Shown: positions 17,501 to 26,283 of the stretch, piece by piece
How the letters are laid out: every line of letters begins with the position of its first letter
Position numbering within the stretch: position 1 is the stretch's first letter
Assembly: GCA_020442065.1 (NCBI GenBank)
Contig: JAGRKZ010000207.1
Location: forward strand, 1-52,334
Length of the DNA: 52,334 nt
Direction: 5' to 3'
From: Bauldia sp.
GTDB lineage: Bacteria > Pseudomonadota > Alphaproteobacteria > Rhizobiales > Kaistiaceae
Notes under the pieces: generated by a model
Seen by the model: only the letters and a program-made list of their open reading frames with translations
Databases searched by the model: none
What the model was told of the DNA's origin: nothing
Translations under genes and position numbers: made by a program

Positions 17501-17887
17501 TCGCAACACGTCCTCGAGGTCGCCGCCGGCCCGCTGGGGAGCGGCGTGGCGGCCGAGGCCCTCGACAGTGGTGCGGGCGGTCTCGTCGACGTCCTGAAGC
17601 TCGCGGGCGAGACGCTCGATCATGGCGTCGAGGTCCGGTTCCGCGGGGGTATCCCCGGCGGCGCGAACGTCGTCGGTCATCGACCGGACCTGCTCGCCAA
17701 GGGCGGCGAGAGCGGCGGCGATGCCGCCATCGTCATCGGCGGGTTCGCGCCTCTCCCCGGCCACGCGGGCGATGGCGTCGGCGAGCCAGGCCTCGGGCGT
17801 GATGCCGGCCCGGCGCGCGGCCGCCTCCGCGATCTCGCGGGTGCGCGCGTCGATGTCCCTGATGCCCCACGACTTGCCAGTCTTCAT
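14588..17887 (-). CDS. podJ: PodJ-like cell polarity / localization factor
   Basis: 1099 residues. The N-terminus MKTGKSWGIRDIDARTREIAEAAARRAG with WLADAIARVA is typical of rhizobial PodJ. Residues about 100-640 are a charged, Ala/Arg/Glu-rich coiled-coil region. One membrane helix (LVLAAAAIVIALGALQI) lies near 714-732. The periplasmic part has Sel1-type repeats at about 820-1000 (AAAYEIASRYAEGRGTIRD, APAQYRLGSLYERGQGVA, AGAMHNLAVLI, DSQYNLGVIYGRGLG) and ends with a peptidoglycan-binding domain (GPADGVEGPKTRQAVRAFQ) at about 1035-1099. The protein marks a cell pole and recruits division and envelope factors. The frame is open to 18007, but homology starts at 17887. Confidence 0.9.
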   Translation of the reverse strand: MKTGKSWGIRDIDARTREIAEAAARRAGITPEAWLADAIARVAGERREPADDDGGIAAALAALGEQVRSMTDDVRAAGDTPAEPDLDAMIERLARELQDVDETARTTVEGLGRHAAPQRAGGDLEDVLRSLEAQVAAVARRGRDKPVAEPPRSSVGYDDIRDRMAALLAHVPEPPRRHAPPPSRDMDFDQVIRDLEARVSRLDRAPPPRGAPPSTPLSRDEDARVRRIRARLAEIGDRLAEAASPEPPPRRPPPEPDPLAAAIADIARRQSTLSDRHIAVAADASPAAIGALRAEVVVLSDRIGALVEQSRDERAGIAGRIDRIAETGRASAATVAAALGDIGKALDALAARRSGADTAQVAALASGLAELRGKVDGLERHGRESGESLRRVEARLEDIARADPTPLIRNLEARIDGLVARIDAAVNDPAGATALDALRAEIGSVRSEIAVRDAASMETLESRIRGLAEEVTASVRSEGDGDQLAALESRVESLAEELARTTPRARALEDVEENLVRLQASLIEGRRDSIEAARAAARNAVRELGATGADRELVAALRDDLDEIRRLIGAAERPEEDSDASMRETLAAVAARISQLTEAAEASEAAMTPETPDVPAASPPAEPAYAPEPAIPRAAPRTRPDLAAIRELAGAAPAAERAIHGRRADFIAAARRAAQTAVAEADAGTGVGIGDRLVGADAEHSPFARIGQAIRARRKTLVLAAAAIVIALGALQIGSRPVDVAEVAPAPAEDQPGAIIIHRPAGSLAPPQRVASGGSVPPFAMPEAGDVRLVPPATDARSAMDLATPDPVVTGSTPAADDPSVGPEKLRLAAAAGDAAAAYEIASRYAEGRGTIRDLSRAAAWYGRAADAGLAPAQYRLGSLYERGQGVARDTAKAVDLYRRAAEQGNAGAMHNLAVLISNGAAGSPDPAGALRWFQAAADFGVKDSQYNLGVIYGRGLGTAVDVAESYKWFAIAAAGGDKDASARRDEVAAMLDQNQLALARAKVQTWRPQAPAAAANEVVGPPGGWGDHPAGLTAQDQKALVQKIQTLLASKGYDPGPADGVEGPKTRQAVRAFQASVGLVDTGLIDRSLVAALAQRAG

Positions 17888-17958
17888 GCGACGTGACCCC
17901 AGCGCCCCCCGACGATTGTGGGGAACGGCGCTGCGCCCCAGGCGATCGTCCGGGCCGG

Positions 17959-18024
17959 AATCGAGAGAATCGCCAAGATTCCGGCCCACCGAGACTTCGG
18001 TAATCATGGTAAACAGGGGGTTAA
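17959..18024. promoter_or_regulatory. Cell-cycle type control region upstream of podJ
   Basis: Three GANTC (CcrM methylation) sites lie within 24 bp: GAATC 17959-17963, GAATC 17968-17972 and GATTC 17978-17982. TAAA-N7-TTAA at 18010-18024 differs by one base from the CtrA box TTAA-N7-TTAA. A 7/9 DnaA-box-like sequence (TTCCCCACA, minus strand) is at 17917-17925. The region lies 30-137 bp before podJ and 120-227 bp before the divergent acyl-CoA dehydrogenase. In Caulobacter podJ is cell-cycle controlled; transfer of that model here is inference. Confidence 0.5.
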
Positions 18025-18143
18025 GAGACGGTGACGCGGCGTTGAAAGAGCTCCGGCGCCGGCCTACCGGTTCCCGGCCGAGGTCCGCCGCACTACTCTC
18101 CCCCTGCCAAAGCGACGCCGCAAACCGAACGAGACAGCGCCCG

Positions 18144-19928
18144 ATGCACAGCTACCGCCCGCCGGTCGACAACGTGCTGTTCCTGCTCGCCGACGTGCTC
18201 GGCTTCTACCGGCATGCCAACCTGCCCGGCTTCGCCGACGCCGGCCCGGACGAAGTCGCCGCGATCCTCGGCGAGGGCGCGCGCTTCGCCAAGGATGTGC
18301 TGGCGCCGCTCAACCGCACCGGCGACATCGAAGGTTGCATGCGCCATGCCGACGGCAGCGTCACCACCCCGCCCGGCTTCCGCGAGGCCTATCGCGCCTA
18401 TGCCGGCGGGGGCTGGATCGGCCTTGCGGGAGACCCCGCCCATGGCGGCCAGGGCCTGCCTTACGTCCTCGCCGCGGCGATGAACGAGTTCGTCACCTCG
18501 GCCAACATGGCGTTCGGCATGTATCCGGGCCTGACGCAAGGGGCGATCGCCGCGCTCAGCCTCCACGGCAGCGAGGCGCAGAAACGCACCTACCTGCCGA
18601 AGCTGATGTCGGGCGAATGGTCGGGGACGATGAACCTGACCGAGCCGCAAGCCGGCACCGACCTCGGCCTCCTCCGGACCATCGCCACGCCCAACCCGGA
18701 CGGCAGCTTCGCCATCACCGGCACCAAGATCTTCATCTCCTCCGGCGAGCACGACCTCGCGGAGAATATCGTCCACCTCGTCCTCGCCCGCATCGACGGC
18801 GCGCCGCCCGGCACCAAGGGGCTGTCGCTGTTCGTGGCGCCGAAGTTCCTGCCCGACGCCGAGGGCGCGCCGGGACCGCGCAACGCGATCTCGTGCCTCT
18901 CGCTCGAGCGCAAGATGGGCATCCACGGCAACGCCACCTGCGTGATGAGCTACGAGGGTGCCACCGGCTGGCTGGTGGGCGAGCGCGACAAGGGCCTCCG
19001 AGCGATGTTCACGATGATGAACGAGGCCCGGCTCGGGGTCGGCATCCAGGGGCTGGCGCTGTCCGAGGCGGCCGGACAGCAGGCCGCCTGCTACGCGCGC
19101 GAGCGGCTTCAGGGTCGGGCGCTGGGCGGGGCGGCCCTCCCCGCGGCGCCGGCCGACCCGATCATCGTCCACGCCGACATCCGGCGCACGCTCGCCGCGA
19201 TCCGCGGCTTCAACATCGCCGCGCGGGCGCTGATGCTCTCGGTCGCGCTCGATGCCGACATCGCGGTGCGCTCGCCGGACGAAGCGGCGCGGGAGGCGGC
19301 GGACGACCGGGTCGGGCTTCTGACGCCGGTGATCAAGGGCGTCTTCACCGACCGCGGCTTCGACAACGCGGTGGCGGCGCAGCAGGTGTTCGGCGGCGCC
19401 GGCTACATCGCCGATACCGGCATCGAGCAGCTCGTCCGCGACGCGCGGATCACGATGATCTACGAGGGCGCCAACGGCATCCAGGGGCTCGACCTCGTCG
19501 GCCGGAAGCTGCCGCGCGACGGCGGCCGGGCGATCACCGCCTTCTTCGCCGAGGTCGGCGACTTCATTGCCGCGCACGAGAGCGAGCCGGCGCTGACGCC
19601 GTTCGTACGGCCGCTGAAAAAGGGGCTCGACGACCTCCAGGGCGCGACGGTGTGGTTCATGGCCAACGCGATGACCAAGCCCGACAACGGCGCAGCCGGC
19701 GCCAGCGACTACCTCCACCTCCTCGGCCTCGTCGCGCTCGGCCACATGTGGGGGCGGATCGCGGCAGCGGTGGCGGCCAAGGGCGCGGCGACGAGCGACC
19801 GCGAGCGGGAGGACCTGATGTTCGGCCGGGCGTTCATGGAGCGCACCCTGCCGGAAACCGGCCTTCGCCTCGCCCGAATCCAGGCCGGGGCCGACACGAT
19901 CATGGCGATTCCGGCGGGGGCGTTCTAG
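18144..19928 (+). CDS. Acyl-CoA dehydrogenase (long form with extra C-terminal domain)
   Basis: 594 residues, the FAD-dependent first step of beta-oxidation. The sequence has the N-terminal helical domain, the beta-domain signature MNLTEPQAGTDLGLLRT with GTKIFISSGEHD, and the C-terminal signature QQVFGGAGYIADTGIEQLVRDARI. The catalytic base is Glu441 in MIYEGANGIQGLDL. The extra C-terminal domain (about 480-594) places it with the 3-methylmercaptopropionyl/phenylacyl-CoA-like group rather than with short ACADs. The exact chain preference cannot be read. ATG 18144 is the first good start. It begins the five-gene operon and is divergent from podJ. Confidence 0.92.
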   Translation: MHSYRPPVDNVLFLLADVLGFYRHANLPGFADAGPDEVAAILGEGARFAKDVLAPLNRTGDIEGCMRHADGSVTTPPGFREAYRAYAGGGWIGLAGDPAHGGQGLPYVLAAAMNEFVTSANMAFGMYPGLTQGAIAALSLHGSEAQKRTYLPKLMSGEWSGTMNLTEPQAGTDLGLLRTIATPNPDGSFAITGTKIFISSGEHDLAENIVHLVLARIDGAPPGTKGLSLFVAPKFLPDAEGAPGPRNAISCLSLERKMGIHGNATCVMSYEGATGWLVGERDKGLRAMFTMMNEARLGVGIQGLALSEAAGQQAACYARERLQGRALGGAALPAAPADPIIVHADIRRTLAAIRGFNIAARALMLSVALDADIAVRSPDEAAREAADDRVGLLTPVIKGVFTDRGFDNAVAAQQVFGGAGYIADTGIEQLVRDARITMIYEGANGIQGLDLVGRKLPRDGGRAITAFFAEVGDFIAAHESEPALTPFVRPLKKGLDDLQGATVWFMANAMTKPDNGAAGASDYLHLLGLVALGHMWGRIAAAVAAKGAATSDREREDLMFGRAFMERTLPETGLRLARIQAGADTIMAIPAGAF

Positions 19929-19993
19929 GCTGGGGTTAGAGTCGAACGGGCGGGACGACGGAAGACGTGAACAGTCCGGATGGAGGCGGGACC

Positions 19994-20371
19994 ATGGATA
20001 TCCGAACGACACTGATTGCGCTGTGCGACGCGTTCAACGCCCATGATGTCGATCGCATCCTGTCGTACTTCGCCGACGACTGCGTCCTCGAGATGCCGCG
20101 GGGCAGCGACCCCTGGGGCTCCCGCTTCGAGGGCAAGCAAGCCGTCCGGAAAGGGCTGGCGGCGCGCTTCGAGGGACTGCCGGACGTCCACTACGGCAAC
20201 GCCGAGCACTTCGTCGATGCGGCAGCCAATGCCGGCATGTCGAAATGGCTGCTCACCGGCACGACCCCGAACGGCGAAAGGAAGGAAGTCCGCGGCTGCG
20301 ACTTCTACACCTTTCGCGACGGGAAGGTGATCCGCAAGGATTCGTACTGGAAGATGGTGGAGCGGGGCTGA
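19994..20371 (+). CDS. NTF2-like / SnoaL-type small protein
   Basis: 125 residues with the NTF2-like cone fold: a first helix LCDAFNAHDVDRILSYFADDC, VLEMPRGSDPWG, a turn FEGKQAVRKGLAARF, then WLLTGTTPNGERKEVRGCDFYTFRDGKVIRKDSYWKMVE (split: strand pair plus a closing strand). The family includes ring cyclases, isomerases and non-enzymes, so the activity is open. It sits inside the beta-oxidation operon between acyl-CoA dehydrogenase and GST, which suggests a role with the same substrate. ATG 19994 has GGAGGCGGG before it. Confidence 0.82.
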   Translation: MDIRTTLIALCDAFNAHDVDRILSYFADDCVLEMPRGSDPWGSRFEGKQAVRKGLAARFEGLPDVHYGNAEHFVDAAANAGMSKWLLTGTTPNGERKEVRGCDFYTFRDGKVIRKDSYWKMVERG

Positions 20372-20448
20372 GGCGCGGGCTTGCCGCTTCTCGAAATGGA
20401 CCGCGGCGCGAACGCCCCTGGTGACCCTCACAGGAAACGGAAACCGCA

Positions 20449-21084
20449 ATGGCCGAATTTGAACTGACCTGCTTCGACCGATCCGGCAATTCCTACAAGG
20501 CCGCGCTGATGCTGGAGTTGACCGGCTGCGACTGGGCGCCGCGCGGGGTCGACTACTTCAACGGCGAGACCCGCACGGAGGATTACCGCGCCTTCAACGT
20601 CATGGGCGAGGCGCCGGTGCTGTTCCACGGCGACACGGTGCTGTCGCAGTCGGGCGTCATCCTCGACTACCTCGCCGAGATCACCGGCCGGTTCGGGCCG
20701 GAGAGCCCGGCCGAGCGGCGCGAGATCTGGCGCTGGATCCTGTTCGACAACCACAAGCTCACCAGCTACACCGCGACGCTCCGCGCCATGCGCTCGCTTC
20801 TCAAGACCGGTGAGACGCCGGTGACCGAGTTCCTCGACAAGCGGGCGCGGGGCGCCTGGGACGTGCTCGACCGCCAGCTCAGGACCCGCGACTTCGTCAT
20901 CGGCGACCGGCCGACCATCGCCGACCTGTCGCTCTGCGGCTACCTCTTCTATGACGGCGAGATCGGCATCGAGATCGCCGACTTCCCGGCGATGGCGGCC
21001 TGGCGGGAGCGCATCCGCGCCCTCCCCGGCTGGAAGCATCCCTACGATCTGATGCCGGTGGCGCCGCTGCCGGAGACCGCCTGA
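20449..21084 (+). CDS. Glutathione S-transferase family protein
   Basis: 211 residues in two domains. The thioredoxin-like N-terminal part starts FELTCFDRSGNSYKAALMLEL, with Ser12 (in DRSGNS) in the active-site region, GEAPVLFHGD for the cis-proline loop and LSQSGVILDYLAE for gamma-glutamyl binding. The helical C-terminal part holds VIGDRPTIADLSLCGYL, the N-capping box GDxxTIADLS. It is a soluble cytoplasmic GST of unknown substrate. The operon position suggests removal or isomerisation of a reactive acyl intermediate, but this is inference. It is preceded by AGGAAACGGAA, a modest ribosome site. Confidence 0.9.
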   Translation: MAEFELTCFDRSGNSYKAALMLELTGCDWAPRGVDYFNGETRTEDYRAFNVMGEAPVLFHGDTVLSQSGVILDYLAEITGRFGPESPAERREIWRWILFDNHKLTSYTATLRAMRSLLKTGETPVTEFLDKRARGAWDVLDRQLRTRDFVIGDRPTIADLSLCGYLFYDGEIGIEIADFPAMAAWRERIRALPGWKHPYDLMPVAPLPETA

Positions 21085-21100
21085 GCGACAGGAAGCGGCC

Positions 21101-22309
<1,209 letters not shown>

Positions 22310-22335
22310 TGACGAGTCCAATACTCCGCAGATGT

Positions 22336-22532
22336 GGTTCACCCCCTCCCGAAACGCGCTTTGCGCGTTTCGACCTCCCCTCAAGGGGGAGGTTACGCGC
22401 TGTACGAACGGTCGACACAAACCGGCAAGGGGAGCGCGCTACGGTCGCGATTGCACGCGACGCAAATCCAGAACACCCAACCTCCCCCGTGAGGGGAGGT
22501 CGAAATCGCGCAGCGATTTCGGGAGGGGGCTT
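22336..22532. repeat. Inverted pair of palindromic repeat units (family A, copies 3 and 4)
   Basis: Copy 3 (about 22340-22394) holds stem CGAAACGCGC 22350-22359 pairing with GCGCGTTTCG 22363-22372, flanked by ACCCCCTCCC and CCTCCCC...GGGGGAGGTT. Copy 4 (22477-22532) is nearly identical to copy 1 at 10.7 kb, with stem 22501-22509 pairing with 22513-22521. The two point in opposite directions with about 80 bp between them. They sit in the 277-bp gap between thiolase and the fadJ-like gene, inside a likely transcript. Confidence 0.88.
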
Positions 22533-22586
22533 GGACGACAAACCCATCGGTGAATGCCGTGCCATGTGCAAGCCGGAGCGGCTCCC

Positions 22587-24812
22587 ATGACGATCCTCGC
22601 CTTCCGTCTCGACGTCGACCAAGACGGCGTCGCCACCGTCACCTGGGACATGCCGGGACGGTCGATGAACGTCTTCGACCTCGCGGCGATGGACGAGCTC
22701 GGCAGCATCGTCGAGCGCATCGCCACGGAGGCAACGATCACCGGCGCGATCATCACCTCGGGCAAGGAGACGTTCTCCGGCGGAGCCGACCTCAACATGC
22801 TCGACCGCCTGCTCGGTGACTTCCGCGCCGCGGCGGCGGCCGGCCATCGCGAGGCGGCGATCGAGCGGCTCTATGCCGAGACCTTCCGCCTCGGCGACCT
22901 GTTCCGCCGGCTCGAGACCTGCGGCAAGCCGGTGGTGGCGGCGATCAACGGCACCTGCCTTGGCGGCGCGTTCGAGCTTGCCCTCGCCTGCCACGGACGA
23001 ATCGCCGCCGACCACGACAAGGTCCGCGTCGGCCTGCCCGAAGTGCGGGTCGGGCTGCTGCCCGGCGCCGGGGGCACACAGCGGGTGGCGCGGCTCGTCA
23101 ACACCCAGGACGCCCTGACCATGCTGCTCAAGGGCGAGGCGCTCCGCCCCAGCAAGGCAAAGGCATTGGGGCTTCTCGACGCGGTGGTGCCGGCCGACGA
23201 CCTCCTGCCGGCGGCACGGCGCTGGCTGAGGGAGACGCCACGAAAGGTCGCGCGCTGGGACGAGGACGGCTTCAAGGGCGCCGGGCCGAAGGTGTTCTCG
23301 CCGCAGGGCTTCGCGGTGTGGCCTGCGGTCAACGCCCACTACCGCAAGGAGACCTTTGACAATTATCCCGGCGCCCGGGCGCTGCTCTCGGCGGTGTTCG
23401 AGGGGCTGCAGCTCCCCTTCGACCAGGCGCTCAAGGTCGAGCAGCGCTATTTCGCACAAGTGATCCAGACCGACGAAGCAGCGGCGATGATCCGCTCACT
23501 GTTCGTCTCGCTGCAGGAACTCAACAAGCTCGCCCGCCGGCCGGCCGAGGTCGCGCCGACAGCACTCCGCAAGGTCGCGATCCTCGGCGCCGGATTCATG
23601 GGCGCCGGGATCGCCGCAGTGGCGGCACGGGCGGGGCTCGCGGTGGCGCTGCTCGACCGCGACGCCGCAAGCGCGGCAAAGGGCAAGGAGACAGTGGCCG
23701 CCTCGCTCCAGAAGGCCGTCTCGCGCGGCAAACTCGCCGATACCGACCGCGCCGCGACCCTTGCCCGGATCGAAGCGGGCGACGATTTCGCCGCCCTCGC
23801 CGATGCCGATCTCGTCATCGAGGCCGTGTTCGAGGACCGCGCGACGAAGGAAGCGGTGATCGCCCGCGCCTTCGCCGCGATGCGGCCCGACGCGGTGCTC
23901 GGCTCCAACACCTCGACGCTGCCGATCACCTCGCTCGCCGCCGCCGCGCCACGGCCGCGCGACGTCATCGGCATCCACTTCTTCTCGCCGGTCGAGAAGA
24001 TGATGCTGGTCGAGGTGATCCTGGCGAAGAAGACGAGCGACCGCGCACTCGCCGCGGCGCTCGATTTCGTGCGGCTGATCCGCAAGACCCCGATCGTGGT
24101 CAACGATTCGCGTGGTTTCTACACCTCCCGCGTCGTCACCACCTACATCGCCGAGGGCCACCTCATGCTCGCCGAGGGCGTGCCGCCGGCGATGATCGAG
24201 AACGCGGCGCGGATGGCCGGCATGCCGGTCGGACCGCTTGCCCTCAACGACGAGGTGGCGATCGACCTTACGCTCCGCATCATGGACGCGACCCGGAAGG
24301 ACCTCGGCGAAACGGCGGTGCCGGAGGCGCCCTACCGGCTGATCGCGGCGATGGTGAACGACCATGGCCGCCTCGGTCGCAAGAACGGCAAGGGCTTCTA
24401 CGACTATCCCGACAGCCCGGCCGGGCGGAAGCGGCTGTGGCCGGGCCTTGCCGACATCTACGCGCCGCGAGCCGATGTCGAGGCCATCGGCGTCGCCGAA
24501 CTGAAAGAACGGTTCCTCGCCATCATGGCGCTCGAGACCGCCCGCTGCTACGAGGAGCGGGTGCTGACCGACGTCCGCGAGGCCGATGTCGGCTCGATCC
24601 TCGGCTACGGCTTCCCGCCCTTCACCGGCGGCACGCTCTCCTACATCGACTTCCTCGGCCCGGGGACGTTCGTCCGCCGGCTCGCGGCGTTGACCCGGCG
24701 GCATGGCGCCCGCTTCCGGCCGAACCGCCTGCTCCGCGAGCTGGCCCGCAGCAACGAGACCTTCTACGGCCGCTTTGGCCCGCCCCGCGCCGCCGCCGAC
24801 GGGGATAAGTGA
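22587..24812 (+). CDS. Bifunctional enoyl-CoA hydratase / 3-hydroxyacyl-CoA dehydrogenase (FadB/FadJ type)
   Basis: 741 residues. The N-terminal crotonase domain (1-190) has FSGGADLNML (oxyanion loop), INGTCLGGAFELALACH and GLPEVRVGLLPGAGGTQR with the two catalytic Glu region. The NAD-binding Rossmann fold begins ILGAGFMGAGIA at residue 332 (Gly334). The dehydrogenase catalytic His464 is in GIHFFSPVEKMMLVEVI, and a duplicated C-terminal 3HCDH domain ends with LGYGFPPFTGG. It catalyses hydration and oxidation of 2-enoyl-CoA. ATG 22587 fits the conserved opening better than ATG 22554. It is the last gene of the operon. Confidence 0.93.
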   Translation: MTILAFRLDVDQDGVATVTWDMPGRSMNVFDLAAMDELGSIVERIATEATITGAIITSGKETFSGGADLNMLDRLLGDFRAAAAAGHREAAIERLYAETFRLGDLFRRLETCGKPVVAAINGTCLGGAFELALACHGRIAADHDKVRVGLPEVRVGLLPGAGGTQRVARLVNTQDALTMLLKGEALRPSKAKALGLLDAVVPADDLLPAARRWLRETPRKVARWDEDGFKGAGPKVFSPQGFAVWPAVNAHYRKETFDNYPGARALLSAVFEGLQLPFDQALKVEQRYFAQVIQTDEAAAMIRSLFVSLQELNKLARRPAEVAPTALRKVAILGAGFMGAGIAAVAARAGLAVALLDRDAASAAKGKETVAASLQKAVSRGKLADTDRAATLARIEAGDDFAALADADLVIEAVFEDRATKEAVIARAFAAMRPDAVLGSNTSTLPITSLAAAAPRPRDVIGIHFFSPVEKMMLVEVILAKKTSDRALAAALDFVRLIRKTPIVVNDSRGFYTSRVVTTYIAEGHLMLAEGVPPAMIENAARMAGMPVGPLALNDEVAIDLTLRIMDATRKDLGETAVPEAPYRLIAAMVNDHGRLGRKNGKGFYDYPDSPAGRKRLWPGLADIYAPRADVEAIGVAELKERFLAIMALETARCYEERVLTDVREADVGSILGYGFPPFTGGTLSYIDFLGPGTFVRRLAALTRRHGARFRPNRLLRELARSNETFYGRFGPPRAAADGDK

Positions 24813-24922
24813 GGCCTCCCTGCCGCAGTCGCGGGGGCCGCGCAGCCCAGGCGGCCTGCGGGTTGTGGACGGGGGGAATCGGGACTCGACAAGGGCGCCG
24901 GGCGGGGATAAATGGTTAAGGC

Positions 24923-24945
24923 ATATATTCCTGTCGACGAACAGG
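24923..24945 (+). promoter_or_regulatory. Candidate -10 element and dyad operator of the S24 regulator gene
   Basis: CCTGT (24930-24934) and ACAGG (24941-24945) form a perfect inverted repeat with a 6-bp spacer. It lies directly after TATATT (24924-24929), a possible -10 element, and 22 bp before the GTG start. The arms CTGT/ACAG resemble the gamma-proteobacterial LexA arms but with N6 instead of N8. The placement suits repression, most simply autoregulation. Confidence 0.45.
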
Positions 24946-24966
24946 GTCACGGCACGGAGGGGTCTC

Positions 24967-25614
24967 GTGCTGTCGCATGACCGCATCTGGGCGGCGATCG
25001 ATGAGGTCGCCAGACGCTACGATCTCACCACGTCCGGGCTGGCCCGCCGGGCGGGGTTGGACGCGACCACCTTCAACCCCTCCAAGCGCACCGGCCCGGA
25101 CGGCCGCGAGCGCTGGCCCTCGACCGAAAGCGTATCGAAGATCCTGAAGGCGACCGGCATGTCGATCGCCGAGTTCATGGGCCTGCTCGGCGACGGCGAG
25201 CGCCCCGCGCCCCGGAGCGAGCCGCGCTTCCGCCAGGTGCCGCTGCTCGGCCTTGCCCAGGCCGGCGCCGGCGGCTTCTTCGACGACGGCGGCTTCCCCG
25301 CCGGCCACGGCTGGGACCAGGTCGACGTCCCCGTGGCGCGCAAGGACGGGGCCTATGCGCTCAAGGTGACCGGGGATTCGATGCTGCCGCTCTACCGCGA
25401 CGGCGACACCATCATCGTCTCGCCGGCCGAGCCGTGCCGGCGCGGCGACCGGGTGGTGGTCAAGACCCGCGAGGGCGAGGTGATGGCGAAGGTGCTGGAG
25501 AAGCAGACGGCGAAATCGGTCGAGCTCGCCTCGCTCAACGCCGACCACGGCCACCGCACCCTCCCAATGGCGGAGGTCGAGTGGATCGCAAGGATCATCT
25601 GGGCGAGCCAGTGA
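24967..25614 (+). CDS. LexA-like S24 family transcriptional regulator
   Basis: 215 residues. The N-terminal part is a helix-turn-helix region (about 1-70: DRIWAAIDEVARRYDLTTSGLARRAGLD). Its C-terminal S24 peptidase domain has nucleophile Ser138 in VTGDSMLPLYRDGD and general base Lys175 in GEVMAKVL. The spacing of 37 equals that of LexA (S119-K156). A candidate self-cleavage bond Ala99-Gly100 lies in PLLGLAQAGAGG, aligned with the Ala-Gly bond of LexA. It is not the alphaproteobacterial housekeeping LexA, whose HTH differs. GTG 24967 has CGGAGGGG before it. The gene overlaps the next one by 4 bp. Confidence 0.87.
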   Translation: MLSHDRIWAAIDEVARRYDLTTSGLARRAGLDATTFNPSKRTGPDGRERWPSTESVSKILKATGMSIAEFMGLLGDGERPAPRSEPRFRQVPLLGLAQAGAGGFFDDGGFPAGHGWDQVDVPVARKDGAYALKVTGDSMLPLYRDGDTIIVSPAEPCRRGDRVVVKTREGEVMAKVLEKQTAKSVELASLNADHGHRTLPMAEVEWIARIIWASQ

Positions 25615-26249
25615 GCGGCCGGCGGCGACGCGCGCGATCCCTCGTCCCGGCGGCCGCGGCGGTGCTCTCGGTGCTCGCGCTGACACCGCTCGCCGCCGCG
25701 CCGGCCGAAGAGCCGGCCGCCGAGATCGTGCCGCGGGCGACGCGGAACGTCACCCCGCCGGGGGTGACGCCGGGGCCGACGGTCGACGGGCCGCTGGTCC
25801 GCGAGCCTCTCCCCCCGCCGCCGCCCGAGCCGGCGAAATGGCGGCGCTTCTTCCTCCCGGTGACCACCGACGCCGGCACCTTCCGCGCCGGCGCGCTGAC
25901 GATCCGCGTCTCGGGCGTCGACCCGGTCAAGGTCGACCAGACCTGCAAGCGGACCAGCGGCGAGGAATGGCCGTGCGGCAAGACCGGGCTGCACGCACTC
26001 CGCATGTTCCTCCGCGGCCGGGCGATCGAGTGCTACTTCCCGCCGCCGGGCGCGGCCGAACAGGTGATCGCGCCCTGCCGCGTCGGGCAGACCGACCTCG
26101 GCATCTGGCTGCTGGCACAAGGCTGGGCGACCCCCAACGACTTCGCCACCGACGACTACCGGGCCGCCGCGATCACTGGGCGCTGCGAGCGCCATGGCAT
26201 GTGGCAGGGCAGCGCATCGGACGGGACCTGCCCGGCGACGGCGAATTGA
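25611..26249 (+). CDS. Secreted or membrane-tethered thermonuclease-like (SNase) protein
   Basis: 212 residues from a GTG at 25611 that overlaps the preceding stop (GTGA). RRRRARSLVPAAAAVLSVLALTPLAAAPA is a signal or anchor segment (split here: basic stretch then hydrophobic core). A proline-rich linker follows (VTPPGVTPGPTV, PPPPPEPAKW). The C-terminal domain shows SNase-like features: LTIRVSGVDPV, GEEWPCGKTGLHALRMFL, IECYF, LGIWLLAQGWATP and a closing WQGSASDGTCP. Some members are active nucleases, others are structural; the catalytic Arg/Glu set is not fully certain here. Translational coupling to the LexA-like regulator suggests joint expression. Confidence 0.78.
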   Translation: MSGRRRRARSLVPAAAAVLSVLALTPLAAAPAEEPAAEIVPRATRNVTPPGVTPGPTVDGPLVREPLPPPPPEPAKWRRFFLPVTTDAGTFRAGALTIRVSGVDPVKVDQTCKRTSGEEWPCGKTGLHALRMFLRGRAIECYFPPPGAAEQVIAPCRVGQTDLGIWLLAQGWATPNDFATDDYRAAAITGRCERHGMWQGSASDGTCPATAN

Positions 26250-26283
26250 AGCGGTGGGAGGATGAAGGGGCGGGTTCGGCGGC

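Noticed and set aside
14540-17896. An 1118-codon open frame on the plus strand opposite podJ
   Set aside because: The coiled-coil and Sel1 features of podJ on the other strand are clear; the antisense translation shows no recognisable motif.
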